A stretch of DNA of 64,000 nucleotides from Chloroflexota bacterium (GTDB taxonomy: Bacteria > Chloroflexota > Dormibacteria > Dormibacterales > Dormibacteraceae): assembly GCA_005881275.1 (NCBI GenBank), contig VBEF01000039.1, positions 1 through 64,000 on the forward strand. The letters run 5' to 3'. Positions 8,854 through 17,434 of this stretch are shown here, piece after piece (the stretch's first letter is position 1; every line of letters begins with the position of its first letter). The notes below the pieces were generated by a model. It searched no databases. It was not told where the DNA came from and saw only the letters and a list, made by a program, of their open reading frames with translations. The translations under genes and the position numbers were made by a program.

Positions 8854-9345
8854 GTGAGCACGATCCGGCCCTGCCGCGACAACGAGCGCGAGACGATTCT
8901 CGCGATCGTCAACGACGCGGCGGTTGCGTACCGCGGAGTCATCCCTGCGGATCGCTGGCATGAGCCCTACATGCCGTCGCACGAGCTCGATCACGAGATC
9001 GGCGCGGGTGTCGCCTTCTGGGGCTATGAGGCGGACCGGGAGCTGGTCGGGGTGATGGGTATCCAACCCGTTCGCGACGTGAACCTGATCCGCCACGCCT
9101 ACGTCCTATCCACCAGCCAGCGCAACGGCGTGGGAGGCGCGCTGATCGAGCACCTGCGAACCCTGGACACGCGGCGCATGCTGGTCGGCACATGGGCGGC
9201 CGCCGAATGGGCGATCAGCTTCTACCGCCGTCATGGTTTCGAGCTGACCACGCCCGAGCAGAAGAGGGCATTGCTCCAGTCCTACTGGACCGTGCCGGAT
9301 CGCCAGATCGAGCTGTCGGTCGTGCTCGCCAATCCGCCCCTCTAG
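8854..9345 (+). CDS. GNAT-family N-acetyltransferase
   Basis: 163 residues starting at GTG 8854, 4 bp after the cupin stop. The conserved fold begins STIRPCRDNERETILAIV. The acetyl-CoA binding loop is the STSQRNGVGGALIEHL segment (Q/R-x-x-G-x-G/A), and the C-terminal AEWAISFYRRHGFELT is the standard GNAT beta6-beta7 region. The enzyme would transfer an acetyl group to a small-molecule or protein amine; the acceptor cannot be deduced. An in-frame start 17 codons upstream lies inside the cupin gene and gives a basic non-homologous leader, so it was rejected. Confidence 0.83.
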   Translation: MSTIRPCRDNERETILAIVNDAAVAYRGVIPADRWHEPYMPSHELDHEIGAGVAFWGYEADRELVGVMGIQPVRDVNLIRHAYVLSTSQRNGVGGALIEHLRTLDTRRMLVGTWAAAEWAISFYRRHGFELTTPEQKRALLQSYWTVPDRQIELSVVLANPPL

Positions 9346-9398
9346 CGGAGCCTAAGCTCAGAGCCGCAAAAGTATCGTCAGCGCCCGCTGACCGCGGC

Positions 9399-10331
9399 CT
9401 AAGCTCGGGCGGCGTCCTTAAGTGCGCTGATGTACATCGAGGCGGCGACCGCAGCAGTGGTTCCGTCACCAACGGCGGTTGCGATCTGCTTGGTCAGCTG
9501 AGCGCGCACGTCGCCCACCGCCCAGATTCCCTCCACCGACGTCTGCATGTTGCGGTCGGTCTGGATGTATCCCGCGGCGTCGTGGTCCACGTGCACCTTG
9601 AGCAGCGACGAGTTCGGCACGAATCCGATGAAGATGAAGACGCCGCCGACGTGGAGCTCTTTCATCTCGCCGTGCTGCTCGTAAAGGACATCCCGGACCT
9701 TGTCGTCTCCGGCGATCTCTTTGACATGGGCGTCGAAGATGAACTCGATCTTGGGGTTTGCCTGAGCCCGCTCGACGAGGATCGGCTGGGCGCGCAGCTC
9801 GCTGCGGCGGTGCAGGATGTAGACCTTTGACGCGTATCGGGTGAGAAACTCTCCCTCCTCGACCGCGGCATCCCCGCCGCCAATTACGGCGAGCTCCTGG
9901 CCCTTGAAGAAGGCGCCGTCGCAGACTGCGCAGTAGCTCACGCCGCGTCCCGAGTACTCCTGCTCGCCGGGCACCTGAAGGTAGCGCGGGAGGCCGCCCG
10001 CGGCCATGATCAGCGCGGGCGCCCGGAGCTCTTCGCCCGACTCCATCCGTACCACCTTGCTGTTGCCTTCCACGTCTATCTCGTGGACGGGTTCGAAATC
10101 GCGGACCTCGACGCCGAACTTCCGGGCGTGGTCGCCCATCTTCAACGCCAGGTCCGAGCCGAGAATAGACTCCATGCCGGGGTAGTCCTCGACCAGCTCG
10201 GTGTTCAGCAGCTGACCGCCAAGGGGTCCGCGGTCCAAAACCACGGTCTTCAGGTTCATCCGGGCCGTGTACAGCGCGGCCGCCAGCCCGGCGGGCCCGC
10301 CCCCCACGATGATCACGTCGTAATCGCTCAT
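9399..10331 (-). CDS. trxB: Thioredoxin-disulfide reductase
   Basis: 310 residues of low-molecular-weight thioredoxin reductase. The FAD-binding IIVGGGPAGLAAALYTAR is at the N terminus, the redox-active CAVC (in SYCAVCDGAFF) near residue 135, the NADPH motif VIGGGDAAVEEGEFL near 150, and the closing GIWAVGDVR near 265. It reduces a thioredoxin or thioredoxin-like protein with NADPH in the cytosol. No thioredoxin gene is adjacent, but the YyaL-type protein 2 kb away has a thioredoxin-like fold. It lies downstream of the M20 peptidase and FixX-like genes on the same strand, behind a 147-bp spacer containing a palindrome. Confidence 0.95.
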   Translation of the reverse strand: MSDYDVIIVGGGPAGLAAALYTARMNLKTVVLDRGPLGGQLLNTELVEDYPGMESILGSDLALKMGDHARKFGVEVRDFEPVHEIDVEGNSKVVRMESGEELRAPALIMAAGGLPRYLQVPGEQEYSGRGVSYCAVCDGAFFKGQELAVIGGGDAAVEEGEFLTRYASKVYILHRRSELRAQPILVERAQANPKIEFIFDAHVKEIAGDDKVRDVLYEQHGEMKELHVGGVFIFIGFVPNSSLLKVHVDHDAAGYIQTDRNMQTSVEGIWAVGDVRAQLTKQIATAVGDGTTAAVAASMYISALKDAARA

Positions 10332-10402
10332 TGCCTCAATAGGAAGTATTCCCAGTTCGGGCTGTATTCCGAAGTGGCCTCGCCTGCCGGGTCCACCACC
10401 CT

Positions 10403-10465
10403 CGGATAGTCCGGACGAACCAAGCTCGACCCTGGCCGGACCCCCGGATAGTCCGGACTATCCGG
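10403..10465. promoter_or_regulatory. Repeated palindromic sites in front of trxB (candidate operator)
   Basis: The fixX-trxB spacer contains a perfect 22-bp palindrome at 10444-10465 (half-site CCGGATAGTCC). A second copy of its 13-bp core GGATAGTCCGGAC lies at 10404-10416. The two cores are in the same orientation and 42 bp apart, close to four helical turns. The palindrome alone could be an RNA hairpin after fixX, but it has no T-tract on the minus strand, and the extra phased copy argues for a DNA-binding site. No regulator can be named. Confidence 0.45.
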
Positions 10466-10478
10466 CATTAGGGCCGCC

Positions 10479-10766
10479 CTAGCCGTTGGTGTACCGGACG
10501 CCGTAGCCGCCCCGGGGGGCGTGGCACGAGATGTTGTCGAACGGGCAGCCGATGGAGCAGGCCCCGCACTCGATGCAGTTGCCGAAGCTCACCAGGTTCT
10601 TCTTCTGCTCCTCGTTCCACTCGTACACGCCGGCCGGGCAGAAATGGGTGCAGTACTTCCCCGTGCACTTCGACAGGCACACATTCTGGTTGACGATCTC
10701 GATGTGCGGCTTGCCGGTGTCCTCGTTGTACTTGACGGTGAACAGCTTGTCGGTCAACTTTTCCAT
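10479..10766 (-). CDS. FixX-like 4Fe-4S ferredoxin
   Basis: 95 residues, the same length as FixX. Cys-rich segments are CLSKCTGKYCTHFCPAGVY (about 31-49) and CIECGACSIGCP (about 64-75). The C terminus APRGGYGVRYTNG matches the FixX ending (PRG-x-x-GV-x-x). FixX normally accompanies the ETF-quinone oxidoreductase FixC and the electron-transfer flavoproteins FixAB, none of which is in the window. The ATG overlaps the stop codon of the M20 peptidase gene (TGATG), so translation is coupled. An upstream in-frame ATG adds 11 residues but lies inside the peptidase gene. An orphan FixX next to trxB is unusual; its electron partners are unknown. Confidence 0.85.
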   Translation of the reverse strand: MEKLTDKLFTVKYNEDTGKPHIEIVNQNVCLSKCTGKYCTHFCPAGVYEWNEEQKKNLVSFGNCIECGACSIGCPFDNISCHAPRGGYGVRYTNG

Positions 10767-12124
10767 CAGCTCGCTCCGAAACGCTCCCAGATCCGGCACA
10801 TGAGGCGCACCGTGTTGACGTAATCGGCGGCGCGGATGTTCTCGTTGGGCGCGTGGATCCGGTTGTCGGGGCGCCCCACTCCGACCGGAAGCACGGTGGG
10901 AATTTCAAGGTCTGAAACGACCGGGTGCATTGGTCCCGTGGCGGGCATGAACGGCCACAGCACCGGCTCGCCGTGCATCTCCCGGACGCATTCGATCACG
11001 CTCTTGGCGACCGCCGAGTTGGGATCGGACCGCGCGGGCTTTTCACCCTCGCCGGCCAGGATCTCGACTCTGTCGAAACCGTGCCGGTCCAGGTGCTTGC
11101 GAAGCAGCTCGCGGACCTCGTCCGGATCCTGGTTGGGAATGAGCCGGAAGTCGAGCTTGGCGGTCGCCTCTGCCGGCAGCACGGTTTTCGAGCCAGGGCC
11201 CTGGTAGCCGGTCGTGATCCCCGCGATGTTGCAGGTGGGCAGGAACAGCATCTGCTCGATCACCTGGTCGGGCTTGGGATCCCGGACCAGCTTGTCGAAG
11301 CCCACCAGCTTGCGGCGCTTCTCGATCTCGGGGTCGATGCCGGCCATCATGCGGCGATCCGCCTCAGTCGGCTGCACCACCTTGTCGTAGAAGCCCTCGA
11401 TCTTTATGTTCATGTCCTGGTCGCACAGGCTTCTCAAGGCGGCGACCATGTAGTGCGCCGCGGACGGATAGATCGACGCAAAGCCCGAGTGCTGGTCGAA
11501 GTCGAGCAGCTTGACGCGCAGGGTGATGTAGACCAGGCCGCGGCAGCCGAACTGCAGCGTCGCCCTGCCGGCGTCGTCGAAGGACGTGCCCGACTCCCAC
11601 AGGCACCCGTCCGCGCGCAGCTTGGCGGCGTGGTCGTGCGCGATCTTCTCGAAAGACCGGGAGCCGATCTCCTCCTCGCCCTCGATCAGAAAGCGAAGCG
11701 TGACCGGCACCTCGCCCAGCTGCTTCAGCGTCTCAAGCGCGTGGATGCGTGCCATGACGTCAGCTTTGTCGTCGGCAACGCCACGCGCAAAGATCCGGTC
11801 GTCCCGCTCGGCCGGCTCGAACGGCGGCGTGGTCCACAGGTCGATCGGGTCGACGGGCTGCACGTCGTAATGCTCGTAAAGCAGCAGCTTGCGCCGCCCC
11901 GCGCCCGGCACCTCGGCGTACAGCGCCGGCATGCCCCCCGCTTCGAGCGTCTCGACGCGATCTGTGAACTTCGCGAGCCGCTCGGCAAGCCAGTCGCGCG
12001 CCGGCTGGATGGCTTCACGACCGTGATTGGAGATGCTGGGGAACGAGCAGAGCTCTTTGAGCTCTCCGATGAACCGGCGGGAGTTCTTCTCGATGTACGC
12101 GTCCACCGCGCTGGTCGAGATCAC
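10766..12124 (-). CDS. M20-family metallopeptidase (dipeptidase/ArgE-DapE type)
   Basis: 452 residues from the GTG at 12124; an ATG at 12148 would add 8 residues and cannot be excluded. The di-zinc catalytic domain shows YEHYDVQP (metal His and catalytic Asp), GVADDKADVMAR (bridging Asp) and EGEEEIGS (catalytic Glu-Glu). The dimerisation/lid domain lies between about residues 190 and 330. The long form with ATLQFGCRGLVYITLRV resembles the dipeptidase group acting on short peptides in the cytosol. It leads the minus-strand group peptidase, fixX, trxB. The divergent YyaL gene begins 22 bp away, so both promoters must overlap the gene starts. Confidence 0.9.
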   Translation of the reverse strand: MISTSAVDAYIEKNSRRFIGELKELCSFPSISNHGREAIQPARDWLAERLAKFTDRVETLEAGGMPALYAEVPGAGRRKLLLYEHYDVQPVDPIDLWTTPPFEPAERDDRIFARGVADDKADVMARIHALETLKQLGEVPVTLRFLIEGEEEIGSRSFEKIAHDHAAKLRADGCLWESGTSFDDAGRATLQFGCRGLVYITLRVKLLDFDQHSGFASIYPSAAHYMVAALRSLCDQDMNIKIEGFYDKVVQPTEADRRMMAGIDPEIEKRRKLVGFDKLVRDPKPDQVIEQMLFLPTCNIAGITTGYQGPGSKTVLPAEATAKLDFRLIPNQDPDEVRELLRKHLDRHGFDRVEILAGEGEKPARSDPNSAVAKSVIECVREMHGEPVLWPFMPATGPMHPVVSDLEIPTVLPVGVGRPDNRIHAPNENIRAADYVNTVRLMCRIWERFGAS

Positions 12125-12146
12125 ATTGCCATCGTAACCTTCACCC

Positions 12147-13829
12147 ATGCCGGAAGCAGGAGCGGAGTTCCACTTCTCGCCTCGGCCGAACCGCGCGTCG
12201 GAGATCAATTGGCACCCCTGGTCGCAAGGTGCGTTCGACGAAGCCAGGCAGACGGGGCGGCCGATTCTCCTGTCCATCTCCGCGGTGTGGTGCCACTGGT
12301 GCCACGTGATGGATGAGACGACCTACTCGCATCCTGGCGTGATCGACATCATCAACACGAACTACGTGCCGGTGCGGGTCGACAACGACGTCCGGCCCGA
12401 CATCAACCAGCGCTACAACATGGGCGGCTGGCCGACGACGGCATTCCTCACCTCGTCGGGCGATATCCTCACGGGCGGCACCTACATGCCGCCGGACCAG
12501 ATGGCGAGCGCGCTCATGAAGGTGGCGGACTACTACCGCTCCAATCAGGCCGATATCGCGAGCCGCGTGCTCGAAGCGCGCAAACGCGCCGCCTCCGGTG
12601 TCGCGCGCAGCGCGGGCGACCTCGAGGAGGGCCTTGTCGACGAGATCCTCGACGCGGTCCGCTCCGCCTACGACTCCGAGTACGGGGGCTTCGGCAACGC
12701 GCCGAAGTTTCCTCAGACCGACGCCATCCTGCTCTTGCTCGAACAATCGGTGCTGCGCTCCGACGCCGAGCTGCGCCGAATGGCGATGCACACGCTGGAT
12801 CAGATGACGGGCGGCGGTACGTACGATCACGTGGAGGGCGGCTTCTTTCGCTACTCGACAACGCAAGATTGGAGCGTTCCGCATTTCGAGAAGATGCTCG
12901 AAGACCACGCGGGACTGGTCCAGGCCCTTGCCCTCGCCGGCATGACCGAGGCGCTGGACAGGACCACTCGATACCTCGACGAGGTCCTGCGCGACCCCAA
13001 GAGCGGGCTTTACGCGGGCAGCCAGGACGCCGACGAGCACTACTACACGATGGACGCCGAAGAGCGCAAGCAAAGTCAAGCGCCCTACGTGGACCGGCGC
13101 ATCTATACGTCGTGGAACGCTGCCCTGGCGATCGCCTACCTCGACGCAGGCAAGCAAGAGCTCGCGGCGAAGCTCCTCGACTCTCTTTTCAAGCGGGCCT
13201 ACCGCCCCGGCGAGGGAATGACGCACGCCGAAGGTGCGGACGGCCAGCTCGGCGACCAGGTCTGGTCCTTGTTTGCAGCGGTGCGCGCGTATCAGCACGG
13301 CCTTGGCGACAGGTGGATCGAGATTGCGCTCGAGCTCTCTGCGCACATAGAAGAAAGGTATGGGGACTCCGAGCTGGGGGGCTACTTCGACCGCGCGGGT
13401 GGAGACGAGCTCGGACGCCTTGGCGAGCGGATCAAGCCTCTCGCCGAGAACTCCATCGCGGCGATGGCGTTGATCGAGCTCGACATCCTGCGGGGGGACC
13501 CGGCCGCCCCATTTCGCGAGCATGCGCGCCGCGCCCTCGAGGCGGTGGCCGCCCTGCCCCGGCAGTACGGCCTGATGGCGGCGGTCTTCGCCCGCGCGCT
13601 GGATCGTCTACCGCACGCGATCAAGGTCACCACCAAAAATCTGGAGCTCGCGCGGGCGGGGCGCGCCGCGCATCCGTACGTGGCAGTCGACCCGGACGGA
13701 GATCTGCGCGCAGTTGTATGCGCCGGGACCATATGCTTGGCGCCGGTGACGACACCAACCGCCGTCGCGGAGGCCCTCAGACAGGCTTCGACGACGAGTG
13801 CGCCGGGCGCGCGCAGGGCGCACTCCTGA
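12147..13829 (+). CDS. YyaL/SSP20-type protein: thioredoxin-like domain plus (alpha/alpha)6 barrel
   Basis: 560 residues, somewhat shorter than the usual ~600-680. The first ~150 form a DUF255 thioredoxin-fold domain with the family motif WCHWCHVMDETTY near residue 50 and GGWPTTAFL after it. The remainder is a six-hairpin glycosidase-like barrel containing SEYGGFGNAPKFPQ, GGTYDHVEGGFFRYS, WSVPHFEKMLEDHA and RIYTSWNAALAIAYLDAG. The biochemical role of the family is not established; the CxxC-like pair and barrel suggest a redox-linked carbohydrate or peptide function. The gene overlaps the start of the LutB-LutA fusion. Confidence 0.9.
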   Translation: MPEAGAEFHFSPRPNRASEINWHPWSQGAFDEARQTGRPILLSISAVWCHWCHVMDETTYSHPGVIDIINTNYVPVRVDNDVRPDINQRYNMGGWPTTAFLTSSGDILTGGTYMPPDQMASALMKVADYYRSNQADIASRVLEARKRAASGVARSAGDLEEGLVDEILDAVRSAYDSEYGGFGNAPKFPQTDAILLLLEQSVLRSDAELRRMAMHTLDQMTGGGTYDHVEGGFFRYSTTQDWSVPHFEKMLEDHAGLVQALALAGMTEALDRTTRYLDEVLRDPKSGLYAGSQDADEHYYTMDAEERKQSQAPYVDRRIYTSWNAALAIAYLDAGKQELAAKLLDSLFKRAYRPGEGMTHAEGADGQLGDQVWSLFAAVRAYQHGLGDRWIEIALELSAHIEERYGDSELGGYFDRAGGDELGRLGERIKPLAENSIAAMALIELDILRGDPAAPFREHARRALEAVAALPRQYGLMAAVFARALDRLPHAIKVTTKNLELARAGRAAHPYVAVDPDGDLRAVVCAGTICLAPVTTPTAVAEALRQASTTSAPGARRAHS

Positions 13830-15895
13830 AAGAAAGTCGTGGTCACTTCTCGCGCCGGGTAGACCGAGCGCTCGACGATCCAAGCCTGCAGAAAGCGCTG
13901 GTCGGCGCGATGACCGGCCTGCGTGGCCGCCGCAACAAGGCGTTCGAGACCTTCGACTTCGAGAAAGGTCGGGCCGACCTGAAGCAACGCCGTGTCGCCA
14001 ACCTGGACCGCCTTCCTGAATTGCTGGAACAGTTCACGCAGCGACTTGCCGCCGTGGGCGGTGTTGTCCATCTGGCCAAGGACGCCGCAGAGGCGCGCGA
14101 AATCATCGGCCAGCTGTGCTGGAACGCGGGCAGCGGATTGCCTGCCGGCACCCGCATGGTCGTGACCAAGGTCAAGTCGATGGCTGCCGAGGAGATCGAG
14201 CTCAATCCTTACCTCGAAAACCTCGGGATGGAGGTTGTCGAGACCGACCTCGGCGAGCGGATGGTGCAGCTCACCCACACGCATCCTTCGCACATCATCG
14301 CGCCGGCGATTCACCTCACCAAAGAGGATGCCGCCGAAGTTTTCGGCACAGAGCCGACCGTCGAGGCGATCCAGAGCCACGCGCGCTCGTCGCTGCGCAA
14401 GAAGTTCATCGACGCGACGGTCGGCATCTCGGGCGCGAACATGGCCATCGCCGAGACGGGCACCATCGTGCTCGTCACCAACGAAGGCAACGCCGACCTG
14501 ACGACGACCTTGCCTCCGGTGCATATCGCACTCTTCGGCATGGACAAGCTGGTCGCTTCACTGGATGACGCGGTCGCGGTGCTGCGCATGCTGCCGCGCA
14601 GCGGCACGGGCCAGGTCATGAGCAGCTATGTCAACTGGATCACCGGACCCTCGCGCTCGGCCGACATCGAGCAGTCGCTCACCATCGGCGTGCATGGGCC
14701 GCGCGAGCTGCACTGCGTGATCCTGGACAACGGCCGCGAGAAGATGCTCGACGACCCGATCTTCAGGGACGCGCTGACGTGCATCCGGTGCGGCGCCTGC
14801 TCCAACGCATGCCCTCCGTTCATGGCCGTGAGCGGTCACCAGTTCGGCCACATCTACAACGGGCCCATCGGCCTGGTGCTCACGCCCTTCCATCACGGGC
14901 TGGAGTCGGCCGACCTCCCGAACACGCTCTGCGTCCAGTGCAACGCGTGCCAGGAGATCTGCCCGGTCGATATCCCGCTGCCGCGCCAGATCCTGGAGCA
15001 CAGGCGCTCCGGTCGGAAGTCTCTGCGCAAGCGCGCGGTGCTTGGCGTCTGGAAACGGCCGCTGCTGGCTGACCGCCTGATGCGCACCGCGGCGCCTTTC
15101 AGCGCGCTGGTGCCCGGCCAGCCGCGCCTGGCGCGGACTCCCTACCGCGACCGGGTCCGCGAGAGCGAGGTCGACGGAGAACCGCTCACCATCTTCGCCT
15201 CGTGCCTGGCCGATCGGGTCTGGCCCGCGTCGGCGTCGGCGCTGGAACAAATCGCAACCGCCGCGGGCTTCAAGGTTGGTTTTCCGAAGCAGCAATGGTG
15301 CTGCGGGCTGATCGCGGCCAATGCCGGGGACTTCAAGACCGGGGCGCACCTCTCCGCCCAGCTCGCCTCCAGCCTCCGAGATTCCAAGGGTCTGATCGTG
15401 ACCCCATCCGCGTCGTGCTTCGGCGCCTTCACGATGGACTCGCCCGACTGGGGTCCCGCCCCCGAGCAGAGCGTCCGGGCCCGCATGCGCGACTCGACCC
15501 GCTTTGTACTGCAGCTGCTGGAGACGAATCCTAAGCTCGTCGACCCAGACCGGATGAGCCTGAAGATCGCCTACCACGATTCGTGCCAGTCGCTGCGCCA
15601 GCTCGGGCTGAAAAGCGAGCCTCGGCGTGTACTCGAGCTGGCGGGCTACGAGGTCGTCGACATCCCGGACATCGCCAACTGCTGCGGCTTCGGTGGCAGC
15701 TTCAGCCTCGAGTGGCCGCGTGTGGCCGACCGCCTCGCGGAATGGAAGCTGGATGCGATCGCGAAGACGGGATGCGCGGTTGTGGCGTCGGACAACCCCG
15801 GCTGCCTGATGCATATCGCGGCCGCCGCGCGGCGGCGAGGGACGGAGCTTCGCATTGCTCATGTGCTCGAGCTCGTGGCCGAACATCTGGCTTGA
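13733..15895 (+). CDS. LutB-LutA fusion: LUD-domain iron-sulfur protein with C-terminal CCG domains
   Basis: 720 residues from the ATG at 13733. Conserved homology begins only ~30 codons later, near 13826, where there is no ATG, GTG or TTG, so the true start is uncertain. Residues ~60-330 are a LutB/LUD domain (GANMAIAETGTIVLVTNEGN). Two 4Fe-4S motifs follow, CIRCGACSNACPPF and CVQCNACQEICPVD. The last ~240 residues are a LutA/GlpC-like module with two CCG repeats (WCCGLIAAN; NCCGFGGSFSLEW and DNPGCLMH). In Bacillus-type lactate utilisation these parts are separate LutA and LutB proteins, with LutC as third subunit; no lutC is in the window. Role inferred: cytosolic L-lactate or related hydroxyacid oxidation. 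Confidence 0.85.
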   Translation: MLGAGDDTNRRRGGPQTGFDDECAGRAQGALLKESRGHFSRRVDRALDDPSLQKALVGAMTGLRGRRNKAFETFDFEKGRADLKQRRVANLDRLPELLEQFTQRLAAVGGVVHLAKDAAEAREIIGQLCWNAGSGLPAGTRMVVTKVKSMAAEEIELNPYLENLGMEVVETDLGERMVQLTHTHPSHIIAPAIHLTKEDAAEVFGTEPTVEAIQSHARSSLRKKFIDATVGISGANMAIAETGTIVLVTNEGNADLTTTLPPVHIALFGMDKLVASLDDAVAVLRMLPRSGTGQVMSSYVNWITGPSRSADIEQSLTIGVHGPRELHCVILDNGREKMLDDPIFRDALTCIRCGACSNACPPFMAVSGHQFGHIYNGPIGLVLTPFHHGLESADLPNTLCVQCNACQEICPVDIPLPRQILEHRRSGRKSLRKRAVLGVWKRPLLADRLMRTAAPFSALVPGQPRLARTPYRDRVRESEVDGEPLTIFASCLADRVWPASASALEQIATAAGFKVGFPKQQWCCGLIAANAGDFKTGAHLSAQLASSLRDSKGLIVTPSASCFGAFTMDSPDWGPAPEQSVRARMRDSTRFVLQLLETNPKLVDPDRMSLKIAYHDSCQSLRQLGLKSEPRRVLELAGYEVVDIPDIANCCGFGGSFSLEWPRVADRLAEWKLDAIAKTGCAVVASDNPGCLMHIAAAARRRGTELRIAHVLELVAEHLA

Positions 15896-15918
15896 CAACC
15901 GGCGCCCACCGGTAACCT
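15892..15918 (+). promoter_or_regulatory. Candidate pepA promoter
   Basis: A perfect -35 hexamer TTGACA (15892-15897) overlaps the stop codon of the preceding gene. A TAACCT element of the TAnnnT type lies 15 bp downstream (15913-15918), just before the GTG of pepA at 15929. The spacer is shorter than the usual 17 bp, so this is tentative. If used, the transcript would have almost no 5' leader. Confidence 0.35.
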
Positions 15919-15928
15919 TTAACGCGCC

Positions 15929-17434
15929 GTGAAGATCAGCCTCGTCTCGGCGGAAGCTGCCGAGCTGAATGTCGACGCCCTCGCCATCCCGGTCGCCACC
16001 GGCCAGCGCCTCACAGGCGCCGCCCTCGACCTGGACCGGGCTATGGGCGGCGTCCTCAACGAGATGGTCGTCAATGCCGAGTTCCGCGGCCGCATCCATG
16101 AGGTGCTGCCGATGCCGGCCCAGGGCAAGATCGCCGCCCGCCGCGTGATCCTCTACGGGCTTGGCGCACCCCACGACCTGGACGGCCAGCGCATGCGCTC
16201 CGCGCACCACGAGCTCGTTCGCGCATCGCGGACTTGGGGTTACAAGCGCATCGCGGTCCTGCGCAGCGAGCCGCTCGGTATGGACAGCCTCAAGGCGGTG
16301 GTCGAGGGCTGCGTGATGGGCACGTTCGAGCGGCGCTCGAGGCAGACCGGCGCGGCGCCGGAGCGGCGCGAGATCGATGAGGTGGGGCTGGCCGGTTTTG
16401 GGAACGGGCGCGAGCGCGAGGTCATGGCCGCCCAGGAAAACGGCGAAGCCACGAACCGGGCGCGCGAATGGCAGAACGCTCCACCCAACGAGCTCACGCC
16501 CGACGCGCTCGCGCAAGAGGCGACGCGAATCGCTCAGCGCCACAACCTCGAGATCGAGGTCCTCGGGCCGACCGAGCTGAAGTCAGGCGGGTACAACCTG
16601 ATGCTCGGCGTCGGCGCGGGCTCCGCCAAGCCGCCACGACTGATCCGTGTCCGCTATCACGGGAACCACCAGGGCGGCGCATCAGCGAAAACCGGCGAAC
16701 CGGCCCTCGCCCTGATCGGCAAGGGGATCACGTTCGACAGCGGAGGCATCTCGCTCAAGGAGCCGGACAAGATGAGCCGGATGAAGGACGACATGTCCGG
16801 TGCCGCCGCCGCGCTGTCGGCCATCGACGTCATTGCTTCGCGCAAGCTGCCGCTAGACGTGATGGCAGTAGTCGCGGCGGCGGAAAACATGCCAGGTCCA
16901 TCCGCTCAACGCCCCGGTGACGTGGTGGTCAGCGCCGACGGCAAGACCGTCGAGGTCGTCAACACCGACGCCGAAGGCCGCCTTGTCCTGGCCGACGCGT
17001 TGACGCACGCGCTTCGCAACCACGCGACACACCTCATCGACCTTGCGACGCTGACCGGCGCCGCCACCGTCGCAATCGGCCATGCTGCCAGCGCCGCGAC
17101 GAGCAACGACGACGAGTTCTGGTCGCTGGTCGAGCACGCCTCACGTGAAGCCGGCGACCGGGTGTGGCGCCTGCCGATGTACGCGGACTATCGGATCCTG
17201 CTGCGCAGCCAGATCGCCGACCTACGCAACAGCGAGTACGGTGAGGCGGGGACGATCATGGGTGGGATGTTCATCGCCGAGTTTGCGGGCGGCAAGCCCT
17301 GGGCGCACATCGATATCGCCGCGTCGGCCTGGAACACAAATGACGAACTGACCACCATTCTCCGCGGGCCGAGCGGAGCGGGAACGCGCCTTTGTATCGA
17401 GCTGGCGGAACTCATGGCGGGTGCTGAGCGTTAA
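15929..17434 (+). CDS. pepA: Leucyl aminopeptidase (M17)
   Basis: 501 residues with a GTG start. The N-terminal macro-like domain (about 1-170) is followed by the M17 catalytic domain. Di-metal ligands and catalytic residues lie in LIGKGITFDSGGISLK (Lys, Asp), KDDMSGAAAALSAI (Asp) and the signature NTDAEGRLVLADAL (Asp, Glu, catalytic Arg). It hydrolyses N-terminal residues from peptides in the cytosol as a hexamer. The gene overlaps dxs by 14 bp, so the two probably share a transcript even though their functions are unrelated. Confidence 0.96.
   Translation: MKISLVSAEAAELNVDALAIPVATGQRLTGAALDLDRAMGGVLNEMVVNAEFRGRIHEVLPMPAQGKIAARRVILYGLGAPHDLDGQRMRSAHHELVRASRTWGYKRIAVLRSEPLGMDSLKAVVEGCVMGTFERRSRQTGAAPERREIDEVGLAGFGNGREREVMAAQENGEATNRAREWQNAPPNELTPDALAQEATRIAQRHNLEIEVLGPTELKSGGYNLMLGVGAGSAKPPRLIRVRYHGNHQGGASAKTGEPALALIGKGITFDSGGISLKEPDKMSRMKDDMSGAAAALSAIDVIASRKLPLDVMAVVAAAENMPGPSAQRPGDVVVSADGKTVEVVNTDAEGRLVLADALTHALRNHATHLIDLATLTGAATVAIGHAASAATSNDDEFWSLVEHASREAGDRVWRLPMYADYRILLRSQIADLRNSEYGEAGTIMGGMFIAEFAGGKPWAHIDIAASAWNTNDELTTILRGPSGAGTRLCIELAELMAGAER

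Noticed and set aside
9354-9408. Repeated CCTAAGCTC between the GNAT and trxB genes
   Set aside because: Two short 9-bp copies in a 53-bp convergent gap; too short to interpret and one overlaps the trxB stop.
10444-10465. Palindrome as a simple fixX terminator
   Set aside because: No T-tract follows on the minus strand and a separate phased copy of the core exists; kept as an operator candidate instead.
12869-13732. Long in-frame extension upstream of the LutB-LutA gene (total frame of 1008 codons)
   Set aside because: It is antiphase to the conserved YyaL-type gene and Arg/Pro-rich without homology; the real gene begins near 13.73-13.83 kb.
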